Assembly: GCF_018129685.1 (NCBI RefSeq)
Contig: NZ_JAFCLG010000008.1
Span: 186,001 to 250,000, forward strand
Direction of reading: 5' to 3'
From: Bradyrhizobium manausense
GTDB taxonomy: Bacteria > Pseudomonadota > Alphaproteobacteria > Rhizobiales > Xanthobacteraceae
DNA: 64,000 nt
Below, in pieces: positions 16,686 through 25,491 of this stretch. Position 1 is the stretch's first letter, and every line of letters begins with the position of its first letter. Position numbers and translations under genes: made by a program. Under the pieces are notes generated by a model that searched no databases, was not told where the DNA came from, and was given only the letters and a program-made list of their open reading frames with translations.

Positions 16686-17825
16686 TTAGTTCGGATGCCA
16701 CCAGCGGCCGCCGATGACGACACCTTCGGAGACGATCTTCCTGTCGCCGATCAGGTGCTCGCCGACGACGTCCTCATAGTCGAACTGTCCTTGCTTCACA
16801 GAGATCAAGGTGGCGTCGCCGACACTGCCCGGCTTGAGGCTGCCGAGCTCGGGGCGTCGCAGCGCCATCGCCGCATTCTCCGTCGAGGCCGCGATCACGT
16901 CCGACAGCGACATGCCCATGCACAAAAATTTCGACATCGTCGTCACCTGATCGAAGGCCGGGCCGTCGATGCAGAGCTGATGGATGTCGGAAGAGATCGT
17001 ATCCGGATAAAAGCCGTTGGCAAGCATGGCGCGTGCGGTCTTGAACGCGAACGAGCCCTTGCCGTGGCCGATGTCGAACAGCACGCCGCGCTCGCGCGCG
17101 TCCAGCACCGCCTTCTTCACCGTGCCCTGCGCGGTCGCCGGCGAATTCGGGAATGGACGGAACGCATGGGTGAGCACGTCGCCCGGTCGCAGGCGGGCCA
17201 GGACCTCTTCATAGGTCGGCGGCGGATGGTCGATATGCGCCATCAGGGGCATGCCCACCTCGTCAGCCACCTGGAGTGCGATGTCGAGCGGCACCGCGCC
17301 CGAGGTGCCCGAGGAGTGCAGTCCGACGCGTACCTTGATGCCGACGATGAGGTCGCGGTTGGCATCGGCAACCTTGGCCGCCTCGATCGGATTCATCAGC
17401 CGCAATTCCTCGCTCTCGCCAACCATGATGCGGTGCGAGAAGCCGAAAATGCCGGCATGGGAGACATGCAAGTAGGCGAGAATGCGGACCTGGCTCGGCT
17501 CGATGACGTGCTTGCGGAAGCCGGCGAAATTGCCCGGGCCCGCGCTGCCGGTGTCGACCGATGTTGTGACGCCGGAGGCGCGGCAGAATTCCTCGGCATC
17601 GATGCCAAGCGACGTGCCACCCCAATAGACATGGGTGTGGAGATCGATCAGCCCCGGCGTCACGATGAACTGCGAGACGTCGCGCACTTCCGTCGCCGGA
17701 TCCGCTTTGAGCCCGCTGCCAACGGCTGCGACCTTGCCGCCGGAAAATGCGACGTCGGTGACGGCATCGAGCTTCTGCGAGGGGTCAATGACCCGTCCGC
17801 CGCGCAAGATCAGATCGAAAGGCAT
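16686..17825 (-). CDS. Amidohydrolase/deacetylase-family metallohydrolase (dihydroorotase-like)
   Basis: A 379-residue TIM-barrel metal-dependent hydrolase. Metal ligands: H63-T-H65 in G-L-I-D-L-H-T-H-V-Y, later histidines in M-A-H-I-D-H-P-P and T-H-A-F-R-P-F, and the catalytic aspartate in S-S-D-I-H-Q. The N-terminal beta-sandwich strand reads D-L-I-L-R-G-G-R-V-I-D-P. The lysine in V-G-I-K-V-R-V-G is a candidate for carbamylation. The group includes proteins annotated as dihydroorotase-like or as EF_0837/AHA_3915 deacetylases; the substrate is not determined. The start at 17825 follows GGAGCCG. Confidence 0.85.
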   Translation of the reverse strand: MPFDLILRGGRVIDPSQKLDAVTDVAFSGGKVAAVGSGLKADPATEVRDVSQFIVTPGLIDLHTHVYWGGTSLGIDAEEFCRASGVTTSVDTGSAGPGNFAGFRKHVIEPSQVRILAYLHVSHAGIFGFSHRIMVGESEELRLMNPIEAAKVADANRDLIVGIKVRVGLHSSGTSGAVPLDIALQVADEVGMPLMAHIDHPPPTYEEVLARLRPGDVLTHAFRPFPNSPATAQGTVKKAVLDARERGVLFDIGHGKGSFAFKTARAMLANGFYPDTISSDIHQLCIDGPAFDQVTTMSKFLCMGMSLSDVIAASTENAAMALRRPELGSLKPGSVGDATLISVKQGQFDYEDVVGEHLIGDRKIVSEGVVIGGRWWHPN

Positions 17826-17930
17826 CATCGGCTCCGGATGTTGGCAAGCAAGGACCGGGCTGGAAGGTGCGCTTCCAGCCCGGTCGCGTTTGTTAGCAAT
17901 TTTCACGCCGCCGAAGCAAATCGGCTGCGA

Positions 17931-19937
17931 TCAGTGGCCATTGGGCCTGCGCTCGGCCTTTGGCGCCTCCTCTTTCAGCCGCTCCAGCGCATCCGGCATC
18001 ATGCGGCCGAACATCGAGCTCAGCATCGCGGTTGGAATCAGGCCGGCATTGCCGCCTTCCGCGCCCTGCGCGCCGGACATCAGGAATTGCGGCACCAGCG
18101 GCTGGTTGATCCGGGTGAGCGCATCGGCGAACTTCGCAAAGTTCTGCTCGGCGAGGCGGAACTCCGGTCCGCCATAGGCATCGACCGAGAGTTTCGTCGA
18201 CTGGGCATTGGCGGTGCCGACCGCAAGCACGCGATCGGCTTCGCCCTGGCCTTCGAGCCGTGACTGCTCGCCGACCGCGGCCGCGGTCACCTTTCTCGTC
18301 TCCGCGTCCTTCTGTGCGCGGGCGAGTGCCGCCGCGCCCTCGTTTTCGTTCACCTTGATCTGGATCAGCGACTGCGTCAGAGCCGATTGTGCCGCCGCCG
18401 TTGCCTTGGCCTCGTTCAGTGCGCGCTCCTGGACGGCGGCCTTCTCCTGCTCCTGATAGGTCTCGATCTGCTCGCGCGCGATCTGGCGCGAGCGGAGCTG
18501 GATCAGGATGTTCTCGATGGTATGGTCGCCGTTTGCCGCGCGCGGCGTGCCGATCAGGACCTCCTGCAGGTCAAGCGAATAGCTCTCGAACTTCGCTTTC
18601 ATTTGAGCTGCCGATTCCTCCTGGATAGACGCCCTGTTCTGCAGCAATTCGATCAGGGTCATCTTCTGCGCGATGTTCTTGAAGAACGCACTGACCATCG
18701 GGTCGAGCGTCTGCTCGACGAGCTTTTTCACGTCGCCGAACCGCTGGATGATCATCGGCGCCTTCTTGTAGTCGATATGCATCACCACCGAGAGCGGCAG
18801 CGTCGGCTCGAACGCATCGCGCGTGATCAGCGATATCTCCGAGAGGTTCTCGTCGAGCTTCATCGCACCGACCTCACCGCGCACCCATTTCAGGATGAAG
18901 TTGACGGTCGGGATGATCTCGATCTTGCCGGCATAGGTGTTGAACGCGTATTTGCCGGGCAACAGCGGATCCTTCCAGACACCGCGGCCGCCGTTCAATA
19001 CGAGCTCGCCATGGCGATATTGCTCGCCGGAGACATCGTCGCTGCGCGGACCCGTGTAGAAGATGACGACGCCGACATTGCCGACCGGGATCACCGTCTT
19101 CGGCACCGCCTCGATGGTCGCGAACAGGCGGTTGATGTACCAGGTGCCCTCGACGATGACCTGGAGTTGCCGGCCGCGATAGCCGCCGGCGGCCAGGAAT
19201 TTCTCGGGCTCCTGGAAATTGTTGTGAAAAATCTCGCCGTCGCGCAGCTCGGTGCCGACCTCGGGTGCAATGATCTCGCCCGGCGGCAGCGACGGGCCGT
19301 CATGCACGGTGACGACGCCGACCAGATCATGATCGGCCGCGAGCACCACGGGCGTAAAGCCCCATCGTTCCGAGATCGTGAGCTGCATGGCGTCGAGCAC
19401 GCCGCGCTCCTGCTCGCTCAGGGCATGGCCATAGACGCGATCGTCGGTGATGATCGCGAACTGCGTCGTGTTGATCGCATAGGTGCCTTCGCGCAGGATC
19501 TTTCGCTGCGGTCCCTTCTGCCCGCCACCAAGCAGGAAGCGGCGCGCGTCCTGGAAGTCCGATTTGTCCTCGGTGTCATTGGCACCAAGCACTTGCGAGG
19601 CGCCAAGCGGCGCACCGTCGCGCGCGAATACATAGGCGATCTTGCCCTGTCCGACCGTGACGAGATCCGATTTGTGGATCCGGTACATGAACGGAAAGAA
19701 CACGTGCACGCCGCCGCGCAGGACTTCCGGCTCGTAACCAGCTTCACCGTTCAGTGCGATGAAGCCTTCGTCGATCGATCCCCTCGTCGACCACAGCTTT
19801 TCGACGATGCCGACCTGGTTGTTCGGAATGTAGCGAAAGATATTGGCCACCCGCAGCAGGATCACGAACGCGGTCGCCGCCGTAGCCCAAAGCGCCGGCT
19901 GGATCAGCCAGGCGCCATTAAAACCAGTGAGGTCCAT
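17931..19937 (-). CDS. SPFH/band 7 (flotillin-like) membrane protein
   Basis: A 668-residue protein with a single N-terminal transmembrane helix (about residues 12-30) and then a long SPFH/band 7 region. The sequence suggests two linked beta modules (V-G-I-V-E-K-L-W-S-T-R-G, later V-G-N-V-G-V-V-I-F-Y-T-G-P). An alanine- and glutamate-rich coiled coil follows at about residues 500-590 (E-K-A-A-V-Q-E-R-A-L-N-E-A-K). Such proteins form large membrane-anchored cages and scaffold membrane microdomains or protease complexes. It is longer than typical flotillins (about 450-500). GGAG precedes the ATG. No NfeD or protease gene is adjacent. Confidence 0.85.
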   Translation of the reverse strand: MDLTGFNGAWLIQPALWATAATAFVILLRVANIFRYIPNNQVGIVEKLWSTRGSIDEGFIALNGEAGYEPEVLRGGVHVFFPFMYRIHKSDLVTVGQGKIAYVFARDGAPLGASQVLGANDTEDKSDFQDARRFLLGGGQKGPQRKILREGTYAINTTQFAIITDDRVYGHALSEQERGVLDAMQLTISERWGFTPVVLAADHDLVGVVTVHDGPSLPPGEIIAPEVGTELRDGEIFHNNFQEPEKFLAAGGYRGRQLQVIVEGTWYINRLFATIEAVPKTVIPVGNVGVVIFYTGPRSDDVSGEQYRHGELVLNGGRGVWKDPLLPGKYAFNTYAGKIEIIPTVNFILKWVRGEVGAMKLDENLSEISLITRDAFEPTLPLSVVMHIDYKKAPMIIQRFGDVKKLVEQTLDPMVSAFFKNIAQKMTLIELLQNRASIQEESAAQMKAKFESYSLDLQEVLIGTPRAANGDHTIENILIQLRSRQIAREQIETYQEQEKAAVQERALNEAKATAAAQSALTQSLIQIKVNENEGAAALARAQKDAETRKVTAAAVGEQSRLEGQGEADRVLAVGTANAQSTKLSVDAYGGPEFRLAEQNFAKFADALTRINQPLVPQFLMSGAQGAEGGNAGLIPTAMLSSMFGRMMPDALERLKEEAPKAERRPNGH

Positions 19938-20136
19938 AGTTCATCTCCACAATGCGCAACTGGGCGGCCTCGTTAACCAAGGCCACACCCCAGAATTGCG
20001 GAGGGCGAGATGTAAGTACGGACCCTGCTTCGCAAGCCGGTTGTCGCGTAAAGCCGTGCCAATCTTTTTTTATTGGGGACTTGACGGGAGAGAAGGGCGG
20101 AGGCAGCAGAGAATTCTGAAAAGGCGTATTTTATAA

Positions 20137-20213
<77 letters not shown>

Positions 20214-20306
20214 GCGGAACCCGCCGGTAAAGCGGGTTGCCTGGAGCAGTACATATCAAAGCAAGGGCCGGATCGGAAGCCCTTCGCGAGGCCGCGAGCG
20301 AAACGA

Positions 20307-20945
20307 TCAGGACTTCCCGTAAGCCCCCTGATAGCGGCCCTCGCGGATGGCCTTGAGCGTCTCATCCTCGCGCCGGATCTGGACGCGCACCGCCTCCAGC
20401 AACGTCGCGGCGCCGGCGGCGGGAAACGATACCACGCCGTCCTCGTCGCCGACCACGATATCGCCTGGGGAAATGACGCTGCCGCCGACCGTGACAGGGA
20501 CGTTGATCTCGCCGGGACCATTCTTGTAGGGGCCGCGGTGGATCACGGCGCGGGCGAAGCAGGGAAAAGTATCTTCAGCGAAGGCCGCGACGTCGCGGAT
20601 CGCGCCATCGATCACATAGCCTTCCGCTTTGCGCCACTGCGCGATATTTTTCATGATCTCGCCGACCAGAGCCCTCGTCTCGTCACCGCCGCCATCGACC
20701 ACGATGACGTCGCCGGGACCAACCAGCTCGAGCGCGCGGTGGATGGCGAGATTGTCGCCGGGCCGGGTGCGCACCGTGAAGGCCGCGCCGATCAGCCTGC
20801 CGCTGCGGTGATATGGCCTCAGGCCGACCGCGCCCGGCAACCGGCCGAGATTGTCTGAAATGATCGAGGTCGGTGCATTCCTGAAGCCCTCGATGATGTC
20901 TGCCGGCGGTTTCGGCACGCTGCTCGCTGCGACGGTGATGGTCAT
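20307..20945 (-). CDS. RraA-like / HMG-CHA aldolase family protein
   Basis: A 212-residue protein of the RraA/4-hydroxy-4-methyl-2-oxoglutarate aldolase fold. Visible family features are S-I-I-S-D-N-L-G-R near residue 27, G-D-V-I-V-V-D-G-G-G (77-87), and A-I-R-D-V at about 114-118, where the arginine and aspartate bind substrate and metal. True aldolases of this fold cleave 4-carboxy-4-hydroxy-2-oxoadipate in protocatechuate meta-cleavage; RraA itself inhibits RNase E. The metal-binding residues present favour an enzyme, but the substrate is open. No partner pathway genes are adjacent. Confidence 0.8.
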   Translation of the reverse strand: MTITVAASSVPKPPADIIEGFRNAPTSIISDNLGRLPGAVGLRPYHRSGRLIGAAFTVRTRPGDNLAIHRALELVGPGDVIVVDGGGDETRALVGEIMKNIAQWRKAEGYVIDGAIRDVAAFAEDTFPCFARAVIHRGPYKNGPGEINVPVTVGGSVISPGDIVVGDEDGVVSFPAAGAATLLEAVRVQIRREDETLKAIREGRYQGAYGKS

Positions 20946-21044
20946 GGAATTCAGTCCTTCTGCTATGGCTCTTGCCCGGCATGCCGCGAACTTTTCCGGA
21001 ATCGTCGCGCGGCGGTGCGCCGTCGATTTCGAAACTCTCCGGGA

Positions 21045-22073
21045 TCAGCGTTCCGCGCCGCAGCCCGGACTATCGAACAGCGCCGCAAGGCCGCATTTCG
21101 AGGTCAGCATCTTGTCGCCGTCATGGCCGACGCCGACGACATCCCACACCCTGTGATTGGGCGTGCCGTGATCGCGCTTGGCCATCGCATCCACGTATGC
21201 GTGACCACGCGCGTAGCGATAAGGCCCCTGCGCCTTGCCCATGCAGCTCTTGTCCAGCGCGGGATGCTCGGGATTGGTGTCGAGCGTGCCGAGCAGATAG
21301 ATGACGTCGCGCTCGACATAACGCTGCTCAAGCGCGGCCGGTGTCGCATCCGCAAGATAAGGCGGCCGCTCGTCCATGCCGTATTTCCAGACGTTGTAAC
21401 CCGGACAGGATGCGGCGATCGCCGGCACCGGGCGCTCGTTGCTGAAATAGGCGTAGGACGAGGGATTGGCGACGACATAGCGGACATCGATATGCTGGCG
21501 CGAGAGCAGCGCCTCGCCCTTGCCTGCGATGGCATAGCGCTGCGCGACCTGGCCACCGCCGGAATGACCGGCGACCACGACCTGCTTCAGGTTCGGGAAG
21601 ATGCGCCGGTCGGAGAGTTTTGCCAGGATCGCGTCGAGCGCCTCGAAGGAAGAGACCGGGTTCGGCGCAAGCGCGGCATCGCCGCCTTCCCATCCTTCCA
21701 GTGACCAGCGCAGCGTATCCGCGGGCAGCTTGTAAGCCTCGACATCGATCTCCGCCAGGAACTGCGGCACGATCATCAACGCGCTCTTGCCGTCATCGCC
21801 CGCCGCGACCTGCGCGGTGTGCGCCGACATGTAATACACGTCGGCATTGCGCAGGCGTCCGTGCAGCACGATGATGGCGCGGGAGATCGTCGGCAGCGGT
21901 GTCGACCAGTCGCTGGAGAGATAGAGCGGCAACATGCCCTGGCCGCCGACCGACAGCCGCGCATCGGCAACGACCTTGACCGGCTTGCGGTTGGGCGCGT
22001 CTTCCTCTGCGGCGAGCGCGCGGCCGCAAACCAGCACCAAAGCGATTGCAGCAAAACAGGTCAGCGCTCTCAT
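21045..22073 (-). CDS. Secreted alpha/beta hydrolase
   Basis: A 342-residue protein with a Sec signal peptide (residues 1-22, ending A-L-A-A) and an alpha/beta hydrolase fold. I-I-V-L-H-G-R forms the oxyanion region and V-A-G-H-S-G-G-G-Q is the nucleophile elbow. The terminal H-R-V-W-D-V-V-G-V-G-H-D-G likely carries the catalytic histidine. Paired cysteines near the C-terminus (T-S-K-C-G and S-P-G-C-G) could form a disulfide in the periplasm. Its role is not known; an esterase or lipase-type activity is the safest call. Confidence 0.75.
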   Translation of the reverse strand: MRALTCFAAIALVLVCGRALAAEEDAPNRKPVKVVADARLSVGGQGMLPLYLSSDWSTPLPTISRAIIVLHGRLRNADVYYMSAHTAQVAAGDDGKSALMIVPQFLAEIDVEAYKLPADTLRWSLEGWEGGDAALAPNPVSSFEALDAILAKLSDRRIFPNLKQVVVAGHSGGGQVAQRYAIAGKGEALLSRQHIDVRYVVANPSSYAYFSNERPVPAIAASCPGYNVWKYGMDERPPYLADATPAALEQRYVERDVIYLLGTLDTNPEHPALDKSCMGKAQGPYRYARGHAYVDAMAKRDHGTPNHRVWDVVGVGHDGDKMLTSKCGLAALFDSPGCGAER

Positions 22074-22282
22074 AATCGGCTTTCTCCTTGGTCGTCGAGC
22101 CGGTGAAACTCTAAGCGCATCGCATGCCACGCGGCTGTGACTCTCGGGCCACGTCAAGCAAAAAATGTCAGCAGCCCAGCCATGAAATTCCCGGGTTCCA
22201 AGGGTGACAAGCCGGCGATAAAGGCGCAAAAATCGGCCACGACTCAGTTTGGGTTGAGTTTCGCAGGGAATGCTCTCTTAGA
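22074..22282. other. Divergent spacer between two secreted-protein genes
   Basis: This 209-base spacer should hold the promoters of the hydrolase (minus) and the hypothetical secreted protein (plus). AT-rich stretches such as AAGCAAAAAATG near 22156 are visible, but no convincing -35/-10 pair or palindrome stands out. Confidence 0.5.
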
Positions 22283-22906
22283 ATGTCTGACGTAGTTGCA
22301 TCGCGTCGTGCGGCGCCGTTTCTCGTTGCCGCAGCAGGGCTTTTTCTGCTGACCTCGTCGCATGCCTACGCGCAATGGTGGAAGCGCGCGCCCGTCGACT
22401 TCGAGGAATGCGCCGATGCGGCCGAAAAATCATCGAGCAAAGCCGAGAAGACGGCCGCACTTGCCGATTGCAACGCCAAGTTTGCCGGTCGGCGCAAGGC
22501 CGGCGGCGGCTACACCTATTACGACTTCCTCCAGGACCGCACCTTCGACATCGCAGGTCCCAACCCGACGCCCGACGAGCAGAAGAAGATCGACGAGTCC
22601 TACACCGCCTATCTCGCCGATCAGCGCCGCCGCAATGAAGCGGCCCAGGCGACCGCGCGCCAGCAGCGCGAGCAGCAGGAACAGCAAGCGCAGCAGCTTC
22701 AGCAGGTCGCCCTGCGGACCGAGGTCGAGCGCGTGCCGGTTCCGGTCGAGCGGCCGAAGGTGCAGCAGGGTGTAGCTTCGCGACCGAAGGGCGGCAGCTG
22801 CGCCAAGGGTTCGTTCTCCTGCGAGTGGCCGCGGCTGTCGGAGGGCTTGAGCGATCTGAAGAAGCTGTTCAGCCCGCCCCCGAGCAAACCGGCGAAGAAG
22901 GGGTAG
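22283..22906 (+). CDS. Hypothetical secreted protein, Gln-rich
   Basis: A 207-residue protein with a signal peptide (about residues 1-30, ending A-Y-A) and a mature region with E-C-A-D-A-A-E and A-D-C-N-A-K-F-A-G-R-R-K cysteine positions. A low-complexity coiled segment (Q-R-E-Q-Q-E-Q-Q-A-Q-Q-L-Q-Q, about residues 128-145) follows, then a C-terminal C-A-K-G-S-F-S-C-E-W-P cysteine pair. Four cysteines in a secreted protein suggest disulfides. I do not recognise a family, though similar short proteins recur in Bradyrhizobium. It stands alone. Confidence 0.75.
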   Translation: MSDVVASRRAAPFLVAAAGLFLLTSSHAYAQWWKRAPVDFEECADAAEKSSSKAEKTAALADCNAKFAGRRKAGGGYTYYDFLQDRTFDIAGPNPTPDEQKKIDESYTAYLADQRRRNEAAQATARQQREQQEQQAQQLQQVALRTEVERVPVPVERPKVQQGVASRPKGGSCAKGSFSCEWPRLSEGLSDLKKLFSPPPSKPAKKG

Positions 22907-22950
22907 CTGTCTCCACAGGATGGAGATTTGTGTCAGTCACTCACTCCGCC

Positions 22951-23077
22951 GTCGTCCTGGCGAAAGCCAGGACCCATTACCCCGATAAGTAATTGGCGCT
23001 GAACTTGTCGTTCGGTACTCTTACCGGCCGCGATCGAGAGATTCCGCGGTATGGGTCCTGGCTTTCGCCAGGACGAC
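22951..23077. repeat. Dispersed palindromic element, family C
   Basis: Arms GTCGTCCTGGCGAAAGCCAGG and CCTGGCTTTCGCCAGGACGAC form a near-perfect pair, located between convergent genes. Confidence 0.85.
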
Positions 23078-23095
23078 GGCCGAAGACGCCGCGCC

Positions 23096-23299
23096 TCAGT
23101 GCTTCTGCTTCTTCTTGCTGCGCTTCGGGGTCATCACCGGCTCCGGCGTGGTCGTCGTATTGCCCAGCGCCTTGCGGCTCTCCTGCAAGCGCGCGTCATA
23201 GCCAGGCGAATTCATGACCGTTGGCGGTCGGGCGTATGCCAGCGTCGAGGCGCCGCAAAGCGCGGCCAGCGCAACTCCGATCATTAGACAACGCCTCAT
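23096..23299 (-). CDS. Small secreted protein with basic C-terminus
   Basis: A 67-residue protein starting M-R-R-C-L-M-I with a signal peptide ending A-Y-A near residue 23, a short mature core, and a lysine-rich end (P-K-R-S-K-K-K-Q-K-H). The ATG at 23299 follows GGAG with good spacing; an upstream in-frame ATG at 23311 is an alternative. It starts 18 bases after the end of the PanE-like gene, so it is probably co-transcribed with it. Function unknown. Confidence 0.65.
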   Translation of the reverse strand: MRRCLMIGVALAALCGASTLAYARPPTVMNSPGYDARLQESRKALGNTTTTPEPVMTPKRSKKKQKH

Positions 23300-23316
23300 T
23301 GATTGCTCCATCGCGC

Positions 23317-24324
23317 TCAAGCGACCCCGCGGATCTGCTGGGGCGAAAGTCCCGGCGGCCCCTTGCCGGCGGTCTCGGCATCCTTGACCAGCGCGGCAAT
23401 GCGGCGCATCAGCGGCACATCGACCTTGTTGTTCTCGGCGAGCGCGATCACCGCGCCCTGGAGATAGTCGATCTCGGTCTTGCGGCCCTGCTTCAAATCC
23501 TGCCACATCGAGGAGCGCGCCTCGGGATCGATCTTCATGGTGCGTCCCAGGATGACGTTGAAGATCATGTCGGGCAATCGCAGCAAGGTCGGCATCCAGT
23601 TCGGCGGGATCGGCGTTGCCGAAGCCGGCGCGATACCGGCCGCCTTCAGCGTCGCCAGCCCCTCGGCCATCTGGTCGGCGAACAGTTTCCGCCAGTCGCG
23701 GTTCGCCAGTTGGGCTGCGAGCGGCATGTCGGAGAGCGCGCTGAGCGCGTTGTTCAGATTGATGATCAGCTTGCCCCATTGCACGCCGGCGATGTCGCGA
23801 CTTGCACGCATGGTGAGGCCGGGCACGGACAGTGCGGCAGCGGTGTTGTCGGCATCTTCGCCGACAGTGATGTCACCCGAGGTCGAACGGTGGAATCGCC
23901 CTTCGCCCTTTGCGACCACATTGAATGGCACCATGCCGGCGAGCACGCGCCGGCCGCCGAGCCGTTCCTGCAACACGCCGACATTGCCGACGCCGTTCTG
24001 CAACGACACGATCACGGCATCCCGCGGCGCATGCTGCGCGATCTGATCCGCGACGTCGGACGTGTCCGCGCTCTTGACCGTAACCAGCACGATGCCGGCG
24101 CTGTGGAAGATCGCGGGGTCCTCGGACAGCGCGACGCGGCCCGCATCCAGCTTCTTCTCGGAGCCGTCGAAATCCGTCAGCCGCAGGCCGAACCGCTCGA
24201 TCTCGGTCCTTACCCGCGGCCGCACCAGCAATGCGACCCGGCGGTCGGCGACCGCCAGCATGCCGCCAACAAAACAGCCGATGGCACCCGCGCCGGCCAC
24301 CGCGATCGGTCGATCCGTCACCAC
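23317..24324 (-). CDS. Ketopantoate reductase (PanE/ApbA)-like dehydrogenase, second paralogue
   Basis: About 335 residues from a GTG start at 24324 (GGGAG lies 8-9 bases upstream; the next codon is also GTG). The Rossmann motif is V-A-G-A-G-A-I-G-C-F-V-G-G. Family features include L-V-T-V-K-S near residue 82, S-L-Q-N-G-V-G-N, W-G-K-L-I-I-N-L-N-N (catalytic lysine region) and R-K-T-E-I-D-Y-L-Q-G near the end. That last pattern is close to the S-x-x-x-D/E region of ketopantoate reductase. With the gene at 9011 it makes two paralogues 14 kb apart; this one matches the classical motifs better. Confidence 0.85.
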   Translation of the reverse strand: MVTDRPIAVAGAGAIGCFVGGMLAVADRRVALLVRPRVRTEIERFGLRLTDFDGSEKKLDAGRVALSEDPAIFHSAGIVLVTVKSADTSDVADQIAQHAPRDAVIVSLQNGVGNVGVLQERLGGRRVLAGMVPFNVVAKGEGRFHRSTSGDITVGEDADNTAAALSVPGLTMRASRDIAGVQWGKLIINLNNALSALSDMPLAAQLANRDWRKLFADQMAEGLATLKAAGIAPASATPIPPNWMPTLLRLPDMIFNVILGRTMKIDPEARSSMWQDLKQGRKTEIDYLQGAVIALAENNKVDVPLMRRIAALVKDAETAGKGPPGLSPQQIRGVA

Positions 24325-24507
24325 CTGACTTGCTCCCTGAATGACCGGCTTTCGATAGCAGAGGCAGAAGCCGCTGCCCATCGCGGCCAAAGCGCATCTG
24401 CCTTGTAACCGTCATGAGAGCCCCATATGTTTTTGCCCGGGGGCTTTGTCACCGGCGAGAACTCGCCGACGAGAACGCCAAAGACGAGAACGCCAAAGGA
24501 GAGCACC

Positions 24508-25095
24508 ATGGGTCTACTCGACGTCCTCAACGGCATGCAGAACGGTCCCCGCGGCCCGAGCACCCCAAGCTCACAATCATCCTCCGGCGGAATGTCGCCG
24601 TTGACCATGGCAATCCTCGGCCTGCTCGCCTGGAAGGCGTTCAAGCATATGACCGCAAGCCAGCCCGGCGCCGTGCCACAGCCGACACCGATCCCTGCGC
24701 CCCCGCCGGTGCACGCCGGCGGTAGTAGTGGCGGAGCGCTTGGTGGTGGTGGCCTCGGTGATGTCCTCAAAGGCGGCCTCGGCGGCCTGCTCGCAGGCGG
24801 CGCGGCGGGCTCCGTGCTGAGCGGCGGCCTAGGCGACCTTCTCAACCAGCTCCAGCAGAGCGGCCATGGCGAGACCGCAAACAGCTGGGTCGGCAAGGGC
24901 GAGAACAAGGCCATCAGCCCCGGCGATCTCGCCAACGCGCTCGGCGCCGACCAGATCCAGAGCCTTTCAGCGCAAAGCGGGCTGTCGCGCGACGAATTGC
25001 TGTCCGGCCTCAGCCAGTACTTGCCGCAGGTGATCGATCATTTGACGCCGGACGGACGGCTGCCGACCGAGAACGAGCTTTCGGGCAGACTCTGA
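24508..25095 (+). CDS. YidB-family protein
   Basis: A 195-residue protein. M-G-L-L-D-V-L-N-G-M is followed by a hydrophobic segment (T-M-A-I-L-G-L-L-A-W), a Pro-rich linker, and a Gly-rich stretch (about residues 70-105). The conserved C-terminal YidB domain contains N-S-W-V-G-K-G-E-N-K-A-I-S-P, L-A-N-A-L-G-A-D and L-S-R-D-E-L-L-S-G-L-S-Q-Y-L-P. The function of this family is unknown. GGAGA precedes the ATG at 24508. It lies 28 bases before the GlsB-type membrane gene and is probably in one transcript with it. Confidence 0.87.
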   Translation: MGLLDVLNGMQNGPRGPSTPSSQSSSGGMSPLTMAILGLLAWKAFKHMTASQPGAVPQPTPIPAPPPVHAGGSSGGALGGGGLGDVLKGGLGGLLAGGAAGSVLSGGLGDLLNQLQQSGHGETANSWVGKGENKAISPGDLANALGADQIQSLSAQSGLSRDELLSGLSQYLPQVIDHLTPDGRLPTENELSGRL

Positions 25096-25123
25096 TTTTC
25101 GTCACAACGAGGGGAAGACCGAC

Positions 25124-25396
25124 ATGAGCATGGGCGGCATTTTGTGGATCGTCGTGGTGGGCTTCGTCGCCGGCCTCATCGCGCGCTTTCTGGCGCCGGG
25201 ACCGAACAACCCGAGCGGCTTCATCCTCACCACCATCCTCGGAATCGTCGGTGCGTTTCTGGCGACCTTCATCGGCCAGGCCATCGGCCATTACGGTCCG
25301 GATCAAGGTGCAGGATTCATCATGGCCACGATCGGTGCGGTGGTGGTGCTGTTCATCTGGCACCGGCTGGTCGCGAGCGGCGTGATCAAGGGGTAG
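25124..25396 (+). CDS. GlsB/YeaQ/YmgE-family small membrane protein
   Basis: A 90-residue protein of the transglycosylase-associated (YeaQ/YmgE) family with three hydrophobic helices (about 5-23, 32-52 and 62-82). The conserved pattern G-F-V-A-G-L-I-A-R-F and the G-x-x-G-A-F-L-A segment are visible. Family members are often stress-induced inner-membrane proteins. The gene follows yidB directly. Confidence 0.85.
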   Translation: MSMGGILWIVVVGFVAGLIARFLAPGPNNPSGFILTTILGIVGAFLATFIGQAIGHYGPDQGAGFIMATIGAVVVLFIWHRLVASGVIKG

Positions 25397-25401
25397 GCAC
25401 T

Positions 25402-25480
25402 GTCATTCCGGGGCGCGCAAAGCGCGAACCCGGAATCTCGAGATTCCGGGTTCGATGCAAATGCATCGCCCCGGAATGAC
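25402..25480. repeat. Dispersed palindromic element, family A
   Basis: A multi-hairpin palindrome: GTCATTCCGGGGC at one end, GCCCCGGAATGAC at the other, and an inner GAACCCGGAATC/GATTCCGGGTTC pair. It lies between convergent genes and may act as a bidirectional end of transcription. Confidence 0.85.
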
Positions 25481-25491
25481 GTCGTGTGGCA

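Noticed and set aside
16596..19976. Long plus-strand frames (about 530-555 codons) opposite the amidohydrolase and SPFH genes
   Set aside because: Low-complexity, motif-free shadows of well-supported minus-strand genes.
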